Source: Chloroflexi bacterium OHK40 | GTDB lineage: Bacteria > Chloroflexota > Chloroflexia > Chloroflexales > Chloroflexaceae | Reading direction: 5' to 3' | Length of the DNA: 37,095 nt | Assembly (NCBI GenBank): GCA_004367505.1 | Contig: SFCB01000105.1 | Location: 1-37,095 of the forward strand | Shown here: piece by piece, positions 30,348 through 37,095 of the stretch | Layout: each line of letters begins with the position of its first letter | Numbering within the stretch: the first letter of the stretch is position 1 | Made by a program: the position numbers and the translations under genes | Notes under the pieces: generated by a model | What the model was told of the DNA's origin: nothing | Database searches by the model: none | What the model saw: the letters and a program-made list of their open reading frames with translations, nothing else

Positions 30348-31655
30348 ATGGCAGTTACCCACCCGGTCAGCGAGCGCCTGGAGATCGCGCGCTACACCCG
30401 TGGCCAGATCGGCCCGAGCCAGCCGATGCAGGGGCCGGTCGCCGATGGCGGGCTGATCGTCGCCGAGACCGCCCCCGGCTGCTGGGGGCCAATGATCACG
30501 CCCCACTTCCGGGGCGGCCACGAAGTTACCGCCCCGGTCGCCGTCGAGGGGGCCGAGGTCGGTGATGGCCTGGTGATCCGGATCGAGCGGGTCGAGGTCA
30601 CCTCCCTGGCGACCGCATCCGGTACTGATGGCGCCATCCCAACCGCCTGCAAGGGCGACCCCTACGTGGCGCACCTCTGCCCCGGCTGCGGCACGCCCTG
30701 GCCCGAAACCTACGTCGAAGGCACCGGGCAGCAGGCGATCCGGTGCAAGAACTGCGGCGCGCCCGCCGGCTCCTTCTCCATGCCACACGGCTACACAATG
30801 GCCTTCGACCACGGTGCTGGCGTTGGCGTGACCCTCGATGCGGCCGGGGCCGCCCGGGCCGCAGCCGATCCGCGTGGCAACTCCGCCCTGCCGGCCAACT
30901 CGGAGCAGTACTCCATCCTCACCTTCGCGCCCTCTGACCTGATCATGGTGGCGGCGCGCATGCGCCCCTTCCTCGGCAACATTGGCACTACCCCGGCGGT
31001 GGACATGCCCGACTCGCACAATGCCGGCGACTTCGGACAGTTCCTCGTGGGAGCGCCCCACGAATACGGTCTGACAGCCGAGGATCTGGAGCGGCGCACC
31101 GATGGCCATATGGATATCGACGCGGTGCGTGAGGGGGCGATCCTGATCTGCCCGGTCAAGGTAGCGGGTGGCGGGGTCTATCTCGGCGATATGCACGCGA
31201 TGCAGGGTGACGGCGAGATCGCCGGGCACACCACCGATGTCTCAGGCCGGGCGACGTTGCGCGTGAGCGTGCTCAAGGGCCTGGGCAACGACGGCCCCAT
31301 TCTGTTGATGCGCCCCGACGATCTGCCGCCCCTGGCCCAGCCACTCAGCGCCGACGAGCGGGCCGCCGCCGAGCGCCTGGCCCGCGCATGGGGCATGGCA
31401 GGCATCGAGGAGAGCGGGCCGATCAGCTTTGTCGGCAGCGGGCCGAACCTGAACGCGGCCACCGACAACGGCCTGCAGCGGGCCGCCGCAATGCTCGGCA
31501 TGAGCGTGGACGAGGTAAAGAACCGGGCCACGATCACCGGTGGGATCGAGATCGGCCGCCATCCGGGGGTGGTGACGGTGACCCTGCTTGCCCCCATGGC
31601 CACCCTCGACCGGATCGGCCTCGGGGCCCTGGTGCGCGAGCAGTACGGCCTGTAA
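30348..31655 (+). CDS. Acetamidase/formamidase family hydrolase with zinc-ribbon insert
   Basis: A 435-residue cytoplasmic enzyme of the FmdA/AmdA family, which hydrolyses formamide or short amides to ammonia and acid. Family features include MITPHFRGGHEVTAPVAVEG, LGNIGTTPAVDMPDSHNAGD, GVYLGDMHAMQGDGEIAG and the C-terminal VVTVTLLAPMATLDRIGLGA. An insert of about 35 residues carries CPGCG (C111, C114) and CKNCG (C133, C136), a four-Cys zinc ribbon not typical of the short formamidases. GGAGGT precedes the ATG. It is monocistronic, with a strong hairpin after the stop. Substrate is not certain; some family members act on other amides. Confidence 0.88.
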   Translation: MAVTHPVSERLEIARYTRGQIGPSQPMQGPVADGGLIVAETAPGCWGPMITPHFRGGHEVTAPVAVEGAEVGDGLVIRIERVEVTSLATASGTDGAIPTACKGDPYVAHLCPGCGTPWPETYVEGTGQQAIRCKNCGAPAGSFSMPHGYTMAFDHGAGVGVTLDAAGAARAAADPRGNSALPANSEQYSILTFAPSDLIMVAARMRPFLGNIGTTPAVDMPDSHNAGDFGQFLVGAPHEYGLTAEDLERRTDGHMDIDAVREGAILICPVKVAGGGVYLGDMHAMQGDGEIAGHTTDVSGRATLRVSVLKGLGNDGPILLMRPDDLPPLAQPLSADERAAAERLARAWGMAGIEESGPISFVGSGPNLNAATDNGLQRAAAMLGMSVDEVKNRATITGGIEIGRHPGVVTVTLLAPMATLDRIGLGALVREQYGL

Positions 31656-31677
31656 GCCAGGATTCGAGACGGTGTTC

Positions 31678-31712
31678 CCGTCTGGTGCCGCGCGGCGTGC
31701 GGCACCAGACGG
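31678..31712. terminator. Strong hairpin after the formamidase gene
   Basis: CCGTCTGGTGCCGC (31678-31691) and GCGGCACCAGACGG (31699-31712) make a perfect 14-bp stem with a 7-base loop, 22 bases past the stop. There is no T-run. It lies between convergent genes and could serve both directions. Confidence 0.65.
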
Positions 31713-31827
31713 CCATGTCCCTGTGCCACCACCCTGTACCCTTGCGGAACGCCGCAGGCCCGGGCGGGGTGGGCCAAACGCCCGCCCCGCTGGCAACGGC
31801 TTCGGGTTCGCAGGTGAGCAAGGCACA

Positions 31828-31852
31828 GGGTAGCGTTCCCGGGGCGCTACCC
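31828..31852 (-). terminator. Hairpin overlapping the pstB stop codon
   Basis: GGGTAGCG (31828-31835) and CGCTACCC (31845-31852) pair perfectly around a 9-base loop; the pstB TAG lies inside the right arm. Probable 3' end structure of the pst operon, without a T-run. Confidence 0.5.
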
Positions 31853-32632
31853 AAAACGGCCGCTAATGTACGCCTCAGTGCGCGCATCCCGTGGATGACT
31901 GAAAATCTGAGATGTCGGCCCGTACTCGATGAGCTGCCCGGCGCGGTCGTGGTCCATCAGAAAGAAGGCGGTGTAGTCAGCGACGCGCCCGGCCTGCTGC
32001 ATGTTGTGGGTCACGATCACGATAGTGTAGTGCTGGCGCAGTTCACTCATCAACTGCTCGATCTTGAGCGTGGCGATTGGGTCCAGGGCTGAGCAGGGCT
32101 CATCCATCAGGATCACCTCTGGCTCCACCGCCAACGCCCGCGCGATGCACAGCCGCTGTTGTTGCCCACCCGAGAGAGCCAGCCCGCTCTGCTGGAGCTT
32201 GTCCTTTACTTCGTCCCAGAGCGCTGCGCCCCGCAGAGCCGCTTCGACCCGCGCGTCCAGGCTGGCCTTTGTGCCACGCCAGCCGTTGATCCGCAGTCCG
32301 TAGGCGACGTTCTCGTAGATGCTTTTGGGGAAGGGGTTGGGCTTCTGGAATACCATGCCGATCCGTCGCCGAACCTGCACTGCGTCGACCTCGGGGGCAT
32401 AGAGGTTAGCGCCATAGAAAAGCACCTCTCCATCGACTCGCGCCCCAGGCACCAGGTCGTTCATCCGGTTGAGCGAGCGGAGTACCGTGCTCTTGCCACA
32501 GCCGGAAGGGCCAATCAGAGCTGTAATCGTCCGGGGCTCGATACTGAGGTTCACGCCCTTCACGGCACAGAAGCTCCCGTAGTTAATCTGCAGATTGCGT
32601 GTCTCAATCACGCAGGCCGGTTCTCCGTTCAT
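31847..32632 (-). CDS. pstB: Phosphate ABC transporter ATP-binding protein
   Basis: A 261-residue ATPase. N-terminal [20 protein letters not shown], Walker [21 protein letters not shown], the PstB-type [20 protein letters not shown], signature [16 protein letters not shown], Walker [17 protein letters not shown] and C-terminal [19 protein letters not shown] are all present. It drives high-affinity phosphate import by PstCA. The ATG overlaps the pstA stop (ATGA). Length is typical. No phoU follows within the window; the operon ends here at convergent hairpins. Confidence 0.96.
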   Translation of the reverse strand: MNGEPACVIETRNLQINYGSFCAVKGVNLSIEPRTITALIGPSGCGKSTVLRSLNRMNDLVPGARVDGEVLFYGANLYAPEVDAVQVRRRIGMVFQKPNPFPKSIYENVAYGLRINGWRGTKASLDARVEAALRGAALWDEVKDKLQQSGLALSGGQQQRLCIARALAVEPEVILMDEPCSALDPIATLKIEQLMSELRQHYTIVIVTHNMQQAGRVADYTAFFLMDHDRAGQLIEYGPTSQIFSHPRDARTEAYISGRFG

Positions 32633-33957
32633 GAACTGCTCCTCTTCACGCGCATATGGTTACGCAGGATGATCGCCGAGGCGTTGGTGATGAGCAGCAG
32701 CAGCAGCAGCACGATGATCGCCGCCGCCGCGATGGCACGAAACTCCTCCTGGGGCCGGCTGGTCCAGTTGTAAATCTGGATCGGCAGCACGGTGAAGCGG
32801 GAAAAGGGGCCACTCGGGTCGGTGAGGATAAAGGTAGAGGCCCCCACCACAATCAGCGGGGCCGTTTCGCCGATGGCTCGTGAAACGGCCAGGATGGCCC
32901 CGGTGAGGATGCCAGGCAGCGCACTCGGCAGCACTACGCGCCAGATCGTCTGCCAGCGTGTCGCGCCAAGGCCAAAGCTGGCCTGCCGCAGCGAGCTTGG
33001 GACGGCACGCAGGGCCTCCTGGGTTGAAATGATCACCACGGGCAGCACCAGCAGGGCCATGGTCAAAGAGGCGGCCAGAATGGTGCGCCCATTGGCGGTG
33101 GCGGCGCTGGCCATTCCGAACATGCGCCCGCTGGTCAGGCTTTCCAGGGCACGCACGAAGATGGCCAGCCCGAGCATGCCATAGATGATCGATGGTACGC
33201 CGGCCAGGTTGTAGATGTTGACTTGAATCAGCGTCGCGGCGCGGCTGAGCAGATGGTTGAGCCAGCGTCCCAGGCGGCTGCGGTCGTCGAAGGGGCAGAC
33301 ACTGGTGTACTCCTCCAGATAAAGCGCGGCCCCGATCCCTAGTGGAAAGGCGATCAGCATCGTGAGCAACAGCATCCAGCAGCTACCCAGGATGGCCGTA
33401 CGGATACCAGCCTCCAGGGCCTGGCTCGACATAGCCGTACCGAGGAACTGAGCACTTAGCCAGCTCCGGAATCGCAGTTCAGCCCGCGGGTGCTGGGCCT
33501 TGAGCTCGGTGGTGATCGCCTCACGCCGGAAGAGCCAATCGCTCAGCGGATAGACGCCCACTATCTCCGGCTGAATGATCTCTGTTGCTACAATCGTCCG
33601 CAGGTCGGCAGCATCGCGCATGGCCAGAGGTCGCTCGCGATCCAGCGCTCGAAGCACTCGCGTGCGCACATTGGCCTCCAGCAAGGCCAGCAGTTCGGTA
33701 CGGCTCAACGCTTCCAGCGCGCGCCCACCCGTTAGCTGCGCCAATTCGACCTTGCTCTGCACTGCTACGGCCCCGAAGGCGTCGTTGACGATACTGAAGC
33801 CAAGCAGCAAGAGGATGACGACGCCGGCCAGGGTGCAGCTCAGGGTGATCCGGCGCCAGATGCCCCCGACAAGCCGCCGCATGCGAATAATGCGCATCAT
33901 TGCCGCCCCCTCTGGCAGGACGCTGGCGGCCGGTAGCTGCGATAGGTTGCTGTCCAT
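32629..33957 (-). CDS. pstA: Phosphate ABC transporter permease with long extracytoplasmic insert
   Basis: A 442-residue permease. ATG 33957 shares a base with the pstC stop (TAATG); a longer in-frame start at 33993 would overlap pstC. Helix 1 (about 40-62) is followed by about 120 extracytoplasmic residues (to about 185) before the usual five-helix permease core, so the protein is about 150 residues longer than E. coli PstA. PstA proteins with an N-terminal DUF3333-like region are known and this insert may be of that kind. The core has [16 protein letters not shown], the coupling loop [20 protein letters not shown] and [12 protein letters not shown]. Confidence 0.9.
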   Translation of the reverse strand: MDSNLSQLPAASVLPEGAAMMRIIRMRRLVGGIWRRITLSCTLAGVVILLLLGFSIVNDAFGAVAVQSKVELAQLTGGRALEALSRTELLALLEANVRTRVLRALDRERPLAMRDAADLRTIVATEIIQPEIVGVYPLSDWLFRREAITTELKAQHPRAELRFRSWLSAQFLGTAMSSQALEAGIRTAILGSCWMLLLTMLIAFPLGIGAALYLEEYTSVCPFDDRSRLGRWLNHLLSRAATLIQVNIYNLAGVPSIIYGMLGLAIFVRALESLTSGRMFGMASAATANGRTILAASLTMALLVLPVVIISTQEALRAVPSSLRQASFGLGATRWQTIWRVVLPSALPGILTGAILAVSRAIGETAPLIVVGASTFILTDPSGPFSRFTVLPIQIYNWTSRPQEEFRAIAAAAIIVLLLLLLITNASAIILRNHMRVKRSSS

Positions 33958-34922
33958 TAGTCGTAGACCTCCCGGACGTGCCGTACCACCCAACGGCTGA
34001 GTATATTGAGCAGCAAGGTCATGCCGAACAAGAGCAGGCCAATCGCAAACAGGCTTTGATAGTCGATGGTGCCGTAGCTGAGATCGCCGCCCGAGATGCG
34101 GGCGATATGGCCGGTCATCGTCTCGGCTGGCTCGAAGGGATTAAGGCTCAGGTTGGGGCTGGCGCCGGCCGCCAGCGCAACGACCATCGTCTCTCCCATG
34201 GCGCGCGCCATGGCCACCATGCAGGCAGCAATCACGCCGGAGGAGGCCGCCGGGAAGACGACCTTGATCGCCGTTTCCCAGCGGGTAGCGCCAAGGCCGA
34301 AGCTGGCATTGCGCAGCCCGTCGGGTACCGCGCTCAGCGCATCCTCGCTTAGGGTGGCAACCAGCGGCGTGATCAGAATGCCCACGACGATTCCCGCCGA
34401 GAGCATGTTGTAGATCTGGACCGTCTCGGCGCCGAGGACTCTACGCAGCAACGGGGTGACAAAGGTCAGTGCGAAGTACCCGTAGACGACCGTCGGGATG
34501 CCGGCGAGGAGCTCTAGAGTGGGCTTGAGCACGCCGCGAATGCGCGCCGAGGCGTACTCGCTCAGGTAGAGGGCCGCGCCAAGGCCAAGTGGTAGCGCTA
34601 CGAGCATCGCGATCAGGCTGGTCAGGATCGTGGCGTTGACTAGCGGCAGTACGCCGAAGTGGCCGGCGCCAGGGCGCCAGGTGGTGCCGGTGAGGAACTG
34701 GCCAACTGAGACGCCAGCCTCGGTGAAGAAGCTCAGGGCCTCACGGCTCAGCACGATCACAATGCTGAATGTCGTAGCGATCGAGACACAGGCGCAGAGA
34801 AAGAGCAGGATCTGGATGAACGTCTCGCCGGGGCGGATGCGCCGGCGCAGGCCAGATGCGCGGCGCTCCTGGAGTGGCTCCGACGCGACAGGGGCGTTGA
34901 CGCTGTGTTCAAGCTCCAGCAT
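33957..34922 (-). CDS. pstC: Phosphate ABC transporter permease
   Basis: A 321-residue permease with six helices. Motifs are [60 protein letters not shown], the coupling loop [20 protein letters not shown] and [14 protein letters not shown]. It forms the phosphate channel with PstA. It begins 12 bases after the pstS stop with GAGGG upstream of the ATG. Length is normal for the family. Confidence 0.95.
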   Translation of the reverse strand: MLELEHSVNAPVASEPLQERRASGLRRRIRPGETFIQILLFLCACVSIATTFSIVIVLSREALSFFTEAGVSVGQFLTGTTWRPGAGHFGVLPLVNATILTSLIAMLVALPLGLGAALYLSEYASARIRGVLKPTLELLAGIPTVVYGYFALTFVTPLLRRVLGAETVQIYNMLSAGIVVGILITPLVATLSEDALSAVPDGLRNASFGLGATRWETAIKVVFPAASSGVIAACMVAMARAMGETMVVALAAGASPNLSLNPFEPAETMTGHIARISGGDLSYGTIDYQSLFAIGLLLFGMTLLLNILSRWVVRHVREVYD

Positions 34923-34934
34923 AGATGGCCCTCG

Positions 34935-36053
34935 CTATTGGGAATCGAGCCATGCCTGGCGGGCTTCCTCGAGCGCCTCAGGGCTGGCGGCGAAGTAGCC
35001 AACCTCGCCGATCTCGTCGTTGACGAAGGTGAGGTAGTAGTTGATGAAGGCGGCCACCTGGGGCTTTTCACGCATGACGTTGGCATCCGAGTAGATGAAG
35101 AGCGGGCGGGCCAGCGGGTACGCGCCATCCTCAGCGGTTGCTGGGGTGGGCGTAACACCATCAACGGACAAGACCCTGAGCGTGGACCTGTTCGCGTGGT
35201 AGTACGCGAATCCGAGGTAGCCAATGGCGTAGGGTGAGCCCTGCACACCCTGCACCAGCACGCTATCGTTTTCGGAGAACTGGGCACCGGAGTTCTGCAG
35301 GCCGGTGGCATCGTCGTCGAGCACCTCCTCGACGAAATAGTCGTAGGTGCCGCTGTCGGAACCAGGGCTGAAGAGCTGGATCGGCTCGTCCGGATAGCTC
35401 GGGTCGATCACGTTCCAGGTTTTTGCCGCACCACTGAAGATCTGGGCGAGCTGGGCTCGGCTCAGATCGTTCACAAAGGTGTTCTCCGTGCTGACTACCA
35501 CCGCCAGTGCATCGGTGCCGACGCGAAACTCGATCGGCGTGCGGCCAATCGCCCGACAGGCCTGCACCTCTTCCTCATCGATGGGACGCGAGGCGTTGGC
35601 GATATCGGTTTCACCGGTGACGCAAAAGCGCTCGAACCCGCCGCCAGTGCCAACACTGTCGATGGTGATCTGCCCGCTGTAGCCATCCTCGGCGAACACT
35701 TCGGCCATCCGCTCGGTGAGCGGGAAGACGGTGGAAGAGCCAGCGACAATGATGTCGCCCGTAACGGTTGTCGGATCGATCATGGGGAGGGTCGCTCCTT
35801 GCGCAGGGATCACCGCGATCGGGGCCGTGGGTACTGCCGTGGGTGCGGTGCTGGTCGTGGTGGTTGGGGCAGACCCACAGGCGCTTGCGAGGGCGAGCAC
35901 GAGCACCCAGCACCAGGAAGCGGAGAAGCGCGCGCAGATGGCATTCTGACGTGCTCCTGCCCTCCACAGAGGGCTCACCCGCTGCGAGCAATGCGCTCGA
36001 ACCAGGGCTGCGCTAGTGGCACGTGTCATCAGGCTCCAGAAACCGGGTCGCAT
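34935..36053 (-). CDS. pstS: Phosphate-binding lipoprotein
   Basis: A 372-residue binding protein. ATG 36053 lies five bases after AAGGAGG; the frame extends to 36143 but the upstream part overlaps the VTC gene. An unusually long basic lead (about 1-45) precedes the hydrophobic run and lipobox LASAC (C about 57). The mature domain shows PstS phosphate-loop motifs: IIVAGSSTVFPLTERMAEVF, DSVGTGGGFERFC, DIANASRPID and FSPGSDSGTYDYF. It captures phosphate and delivers it to PstCA. The gene is 37 bases after the VTC gene, so both are probably co-transcribed. Confidence 0.94.
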   Translation of the reverse strand: MRPGFWSLMTRATSAALVRAHCSQRVSPLWRAGARQNAICARFSASWCWVLVLALASACGSAPTTTTSTAPTAVPTAPIAVIPAQGATLPMIDPTTVTGDIIVAGSSTVFPLTERMAEVFAEDGYSGQITIDSVGTGGGFERFCVTGETDIANASRPIDEEEVQACRAIGRTPIEFRVGTDALAVVVSTENTFVNDLSRAQLAQIFSGAAKTWNVIDPSYPDEPIQLFSPGSDSGTYDYFVEEVLDDDATGLQNSGAQFSENDSVLVQGVQGSPYAIGYLGFAYYHANRSTLRVLSVDGVTPTPATAEDGAYPLARPLFIYSDANVMREKPQVAAFINYYLTFVNDEIGEVGYFAASPEALEEARQAWLDSQ

Positions 36054-36090
36054 ACGAGCCTCCTTGGCTATAGGCGATGTTGAAGCCCGT

Positions 36091-36897
36091 TTATGAGGCC
36101 AGGCGCAGGGTGGGCCGCTCTCCCAGCGCAGGCAGCCGAACAAAGTAGTGACTCACGACTCGGCGGAAGGGATTGCTGCGCAACTCGGGTACGAGCAGGG
36201 CCATGCCAACGCAGTATTTGCTCCCTGAGGCGGGCCGCACACCGAGGTGCCACAGGAACTGGTCGGCATCGCTCCGCCCGCGCTCCGACTTGATCTCCAC
36301 CAGCACGTAGCCGGGGTCCATGCGGGCGATGGAGTCGCCAAGCGCGAATTCGAGGTTGAAGTCACAGGTGACGCGCTCCGTGGCGATCTGTGAGGCGAAG
36401 GTGACACGCTCGTAGTGGGTGCGCAGCGTGGGGACGAGTGGCCGGCAAAAGTGCATCCGGTAGGATTGCTGGAGCTGGCGCTGAACGAAGGCCTGCGCGT
36501 CGGGGTTGACTTCACCGGCGGCGGCCTCGGTGTAGCTGATCTTGTGCTTCACGGTCTCACCGCGCCCGCTCTTGAGCTTCAGCTCAAAAACACAGAGACC
36601 GCTATTCTCGTAAATCCGGCTCCGGCACTTGAAGCGTTTGCGACGCTCCTGAACATGCCCCCAGTAGTTGCTCAGATCGGGCGTGTCGAAGTACTGGGTG
36701 TTGTAGGTGAAGGCACGGCGGCCGTCGATCTCCAGGACCTGGTGGGTTGCCCGTAGGGCCGTGGTGAACTCCAGGTAGGCATCCCAGGGCACGAAGTACT
36801 TATTGTCGGCGCGGGTCTGAAGGGCTGCGGCCTGGTTGATTGCCTCCAGGGAGATTGGTGCGAACGGGGCCGTGATCAAAGTCGTATCGACACGCAA
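36091..36897 (-). CDS. VTC-domain protein, probable polyphosphate polymerase
   Basis: A 268-residue soluble protein with a complete VTC (tunnel-fold) domain. The TTG start at 36897 has AAAGGAGG seven bases upstream. Substrate-site features are the basic TRADNKYFVPW (28-38), YNTQYFDTPDLSNYWGH (65-81), the Arg/Lys-rich RRKRFKCRSRIY (85-96), FELKLKSGRGETVKHK (104-119) and the late Glu in YVLVEIKSERG. In eukaryotes the VTC4 catalytic domain makes polyphosphate from ATP; bacterial versions are less studied. No SPX domain or membrane helix. It leads the pstSCAB operon, which suggests import and storage of phosphate are co-regulated. Confidence 0.87.
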   Translation of the reverse strand: MRVDTTLITAPFAPISLEAINQAAALQTRADNKYFVPWDAYLEFTTALRATHQVLEIDGRRAFTYNTQYFDTPDLSNYWGHVQERRKRFKCRSRIYENSGLCVFELKLKSGRGETVKHKISYTEAAAGEVNPDAQAFVQRQLQQSYRMHFCRPLVPTLRTHYERVTFASQIATERVTCDFNLEFALGDSIARMDPGYVLVEIKSERGRSDADQFLWHLGVRPASGSKYCVGMALLVPELRSNPFRRVVSHYFVRLPALGERPTLRLAS

Positions 36898-37013
36898 CGG
36901 GGTTCCTCCTTTCGTCGCTGGCCGGCCACCGATTGCCGGCCCTTGTCCTACCAGTGGTGGCGCGTGGATCGCCTGGGTGCTGGCGCGGGAACCGGATCCG
37001 ATTGCGCCGCCTC

Positions 37014-37095
37014 GATGGCGGTTGCGGCGCCCGGATGGCGGTTGCGGCGCCCGGATGGCGGTTGCGGCGCCCGGATGGCGGTTGCGGCGCCCGGA
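37014..37095. repeat. 20-bp tandem repeat running off the window end
   Basis: Four perfect copies of GATGGCGGTTGCGGCGCCCG begin at 37014, 37034, 37054 and 37074, and the array continues at the last bases. The unit is not a multiple of three, so it is not an in-frame protein repeat. It lies about 120 bases upstream of the VTC-pst operon. The stretch 36898-37013 holds no other gene. Confidence 0.9.

Overview
The window is GC-rich bacterial DNA. It most resembles Chloroflexota (Chloroflexales-like): lipoprotein-type solute-binding proteins, no TonB receptor, a long two-domain PstA, and intergenic GTTCCCGCG…CGCGGGAAC repeats. The taxon is an inference from gene families, not a proof. No tRNA, rRNA, CRISPR array or intact mobile element was seen. 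Nearly everything concerns transition-metal, heme or phosphate supply.

Layout. 1-708 (-): DtxR-type metal regulator, cut by the window edge. 1169-3596 (-): FecCD-like permease, PanE-like dehydrogenase with a Cys-rich tail, small membrane protein. 3802-13223 (-): a long heme and iron block: hmuV-hmuT-hmuU (heme import), a small protein P1, ccmC, ccmD, a P1 paralog P2, fbpA-fbpB-fbpC (ferric iron import) and an IsdG/HmoA-type heme monooxygenase. 13556-13963 (+): mgsA behind a structured leader. 14648-18556 (+): siderophore-type binding protein, Suc_Fer-like 2Fe-2S protein, second binding protein, and a COG4280 membrane protein with two FTR1-like ExxE motifs. 18787-20245 (-): small membrane protein and an orphan Mn/Fe-type binding protein. 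20592-22304 (+): remnant of a siderophore-type ABC ATPase and an MFS transporter. 22345-29956 (-): riboflavin synthase preceded by a probable zinc-limitation cluster (YciC/ZigA-type G3E GTPase, conserved hypothetical, 34-residue L28 remnant, FAD oxidoreductase, family 5 binding protein, DppB/DppC-type permeases). 30348-31655 (+): acetamidase/formamidase. 31847-36897 (-): VTC-domain protein and pstSCAB.

Regulation. Four promoter modules (855-885, 13315-13345, 14442-14473, 20368-20431) share a TTGACA -35 box and, exactly 17-18 bases from its first base, a TTAG-N6-CTAA-type dyad over the -10. They precede the DtxR-like gene, the hmu block, the siderophore/COG4280 operon and the divergent 20 kb pair, so they look like an iron regulon controlled by the DtxR-like protein. 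A different dyad, TGATA-N5-TATCA, sits against the G3E GTPase start and resembles a Zur box.

The best candidates for undescribed biology are: (i) the binding protein / Suc_Fer / COG4280 operon as a possible iron uptake route without a FecCD permease; (ii) P1 and P2, homologous small proteins flanking ccmC-ccmD inside a heme import and degradation block; (iii) the L28 remnant translationally coupled to an FAD oxidoreductase in a putative zinc operon.
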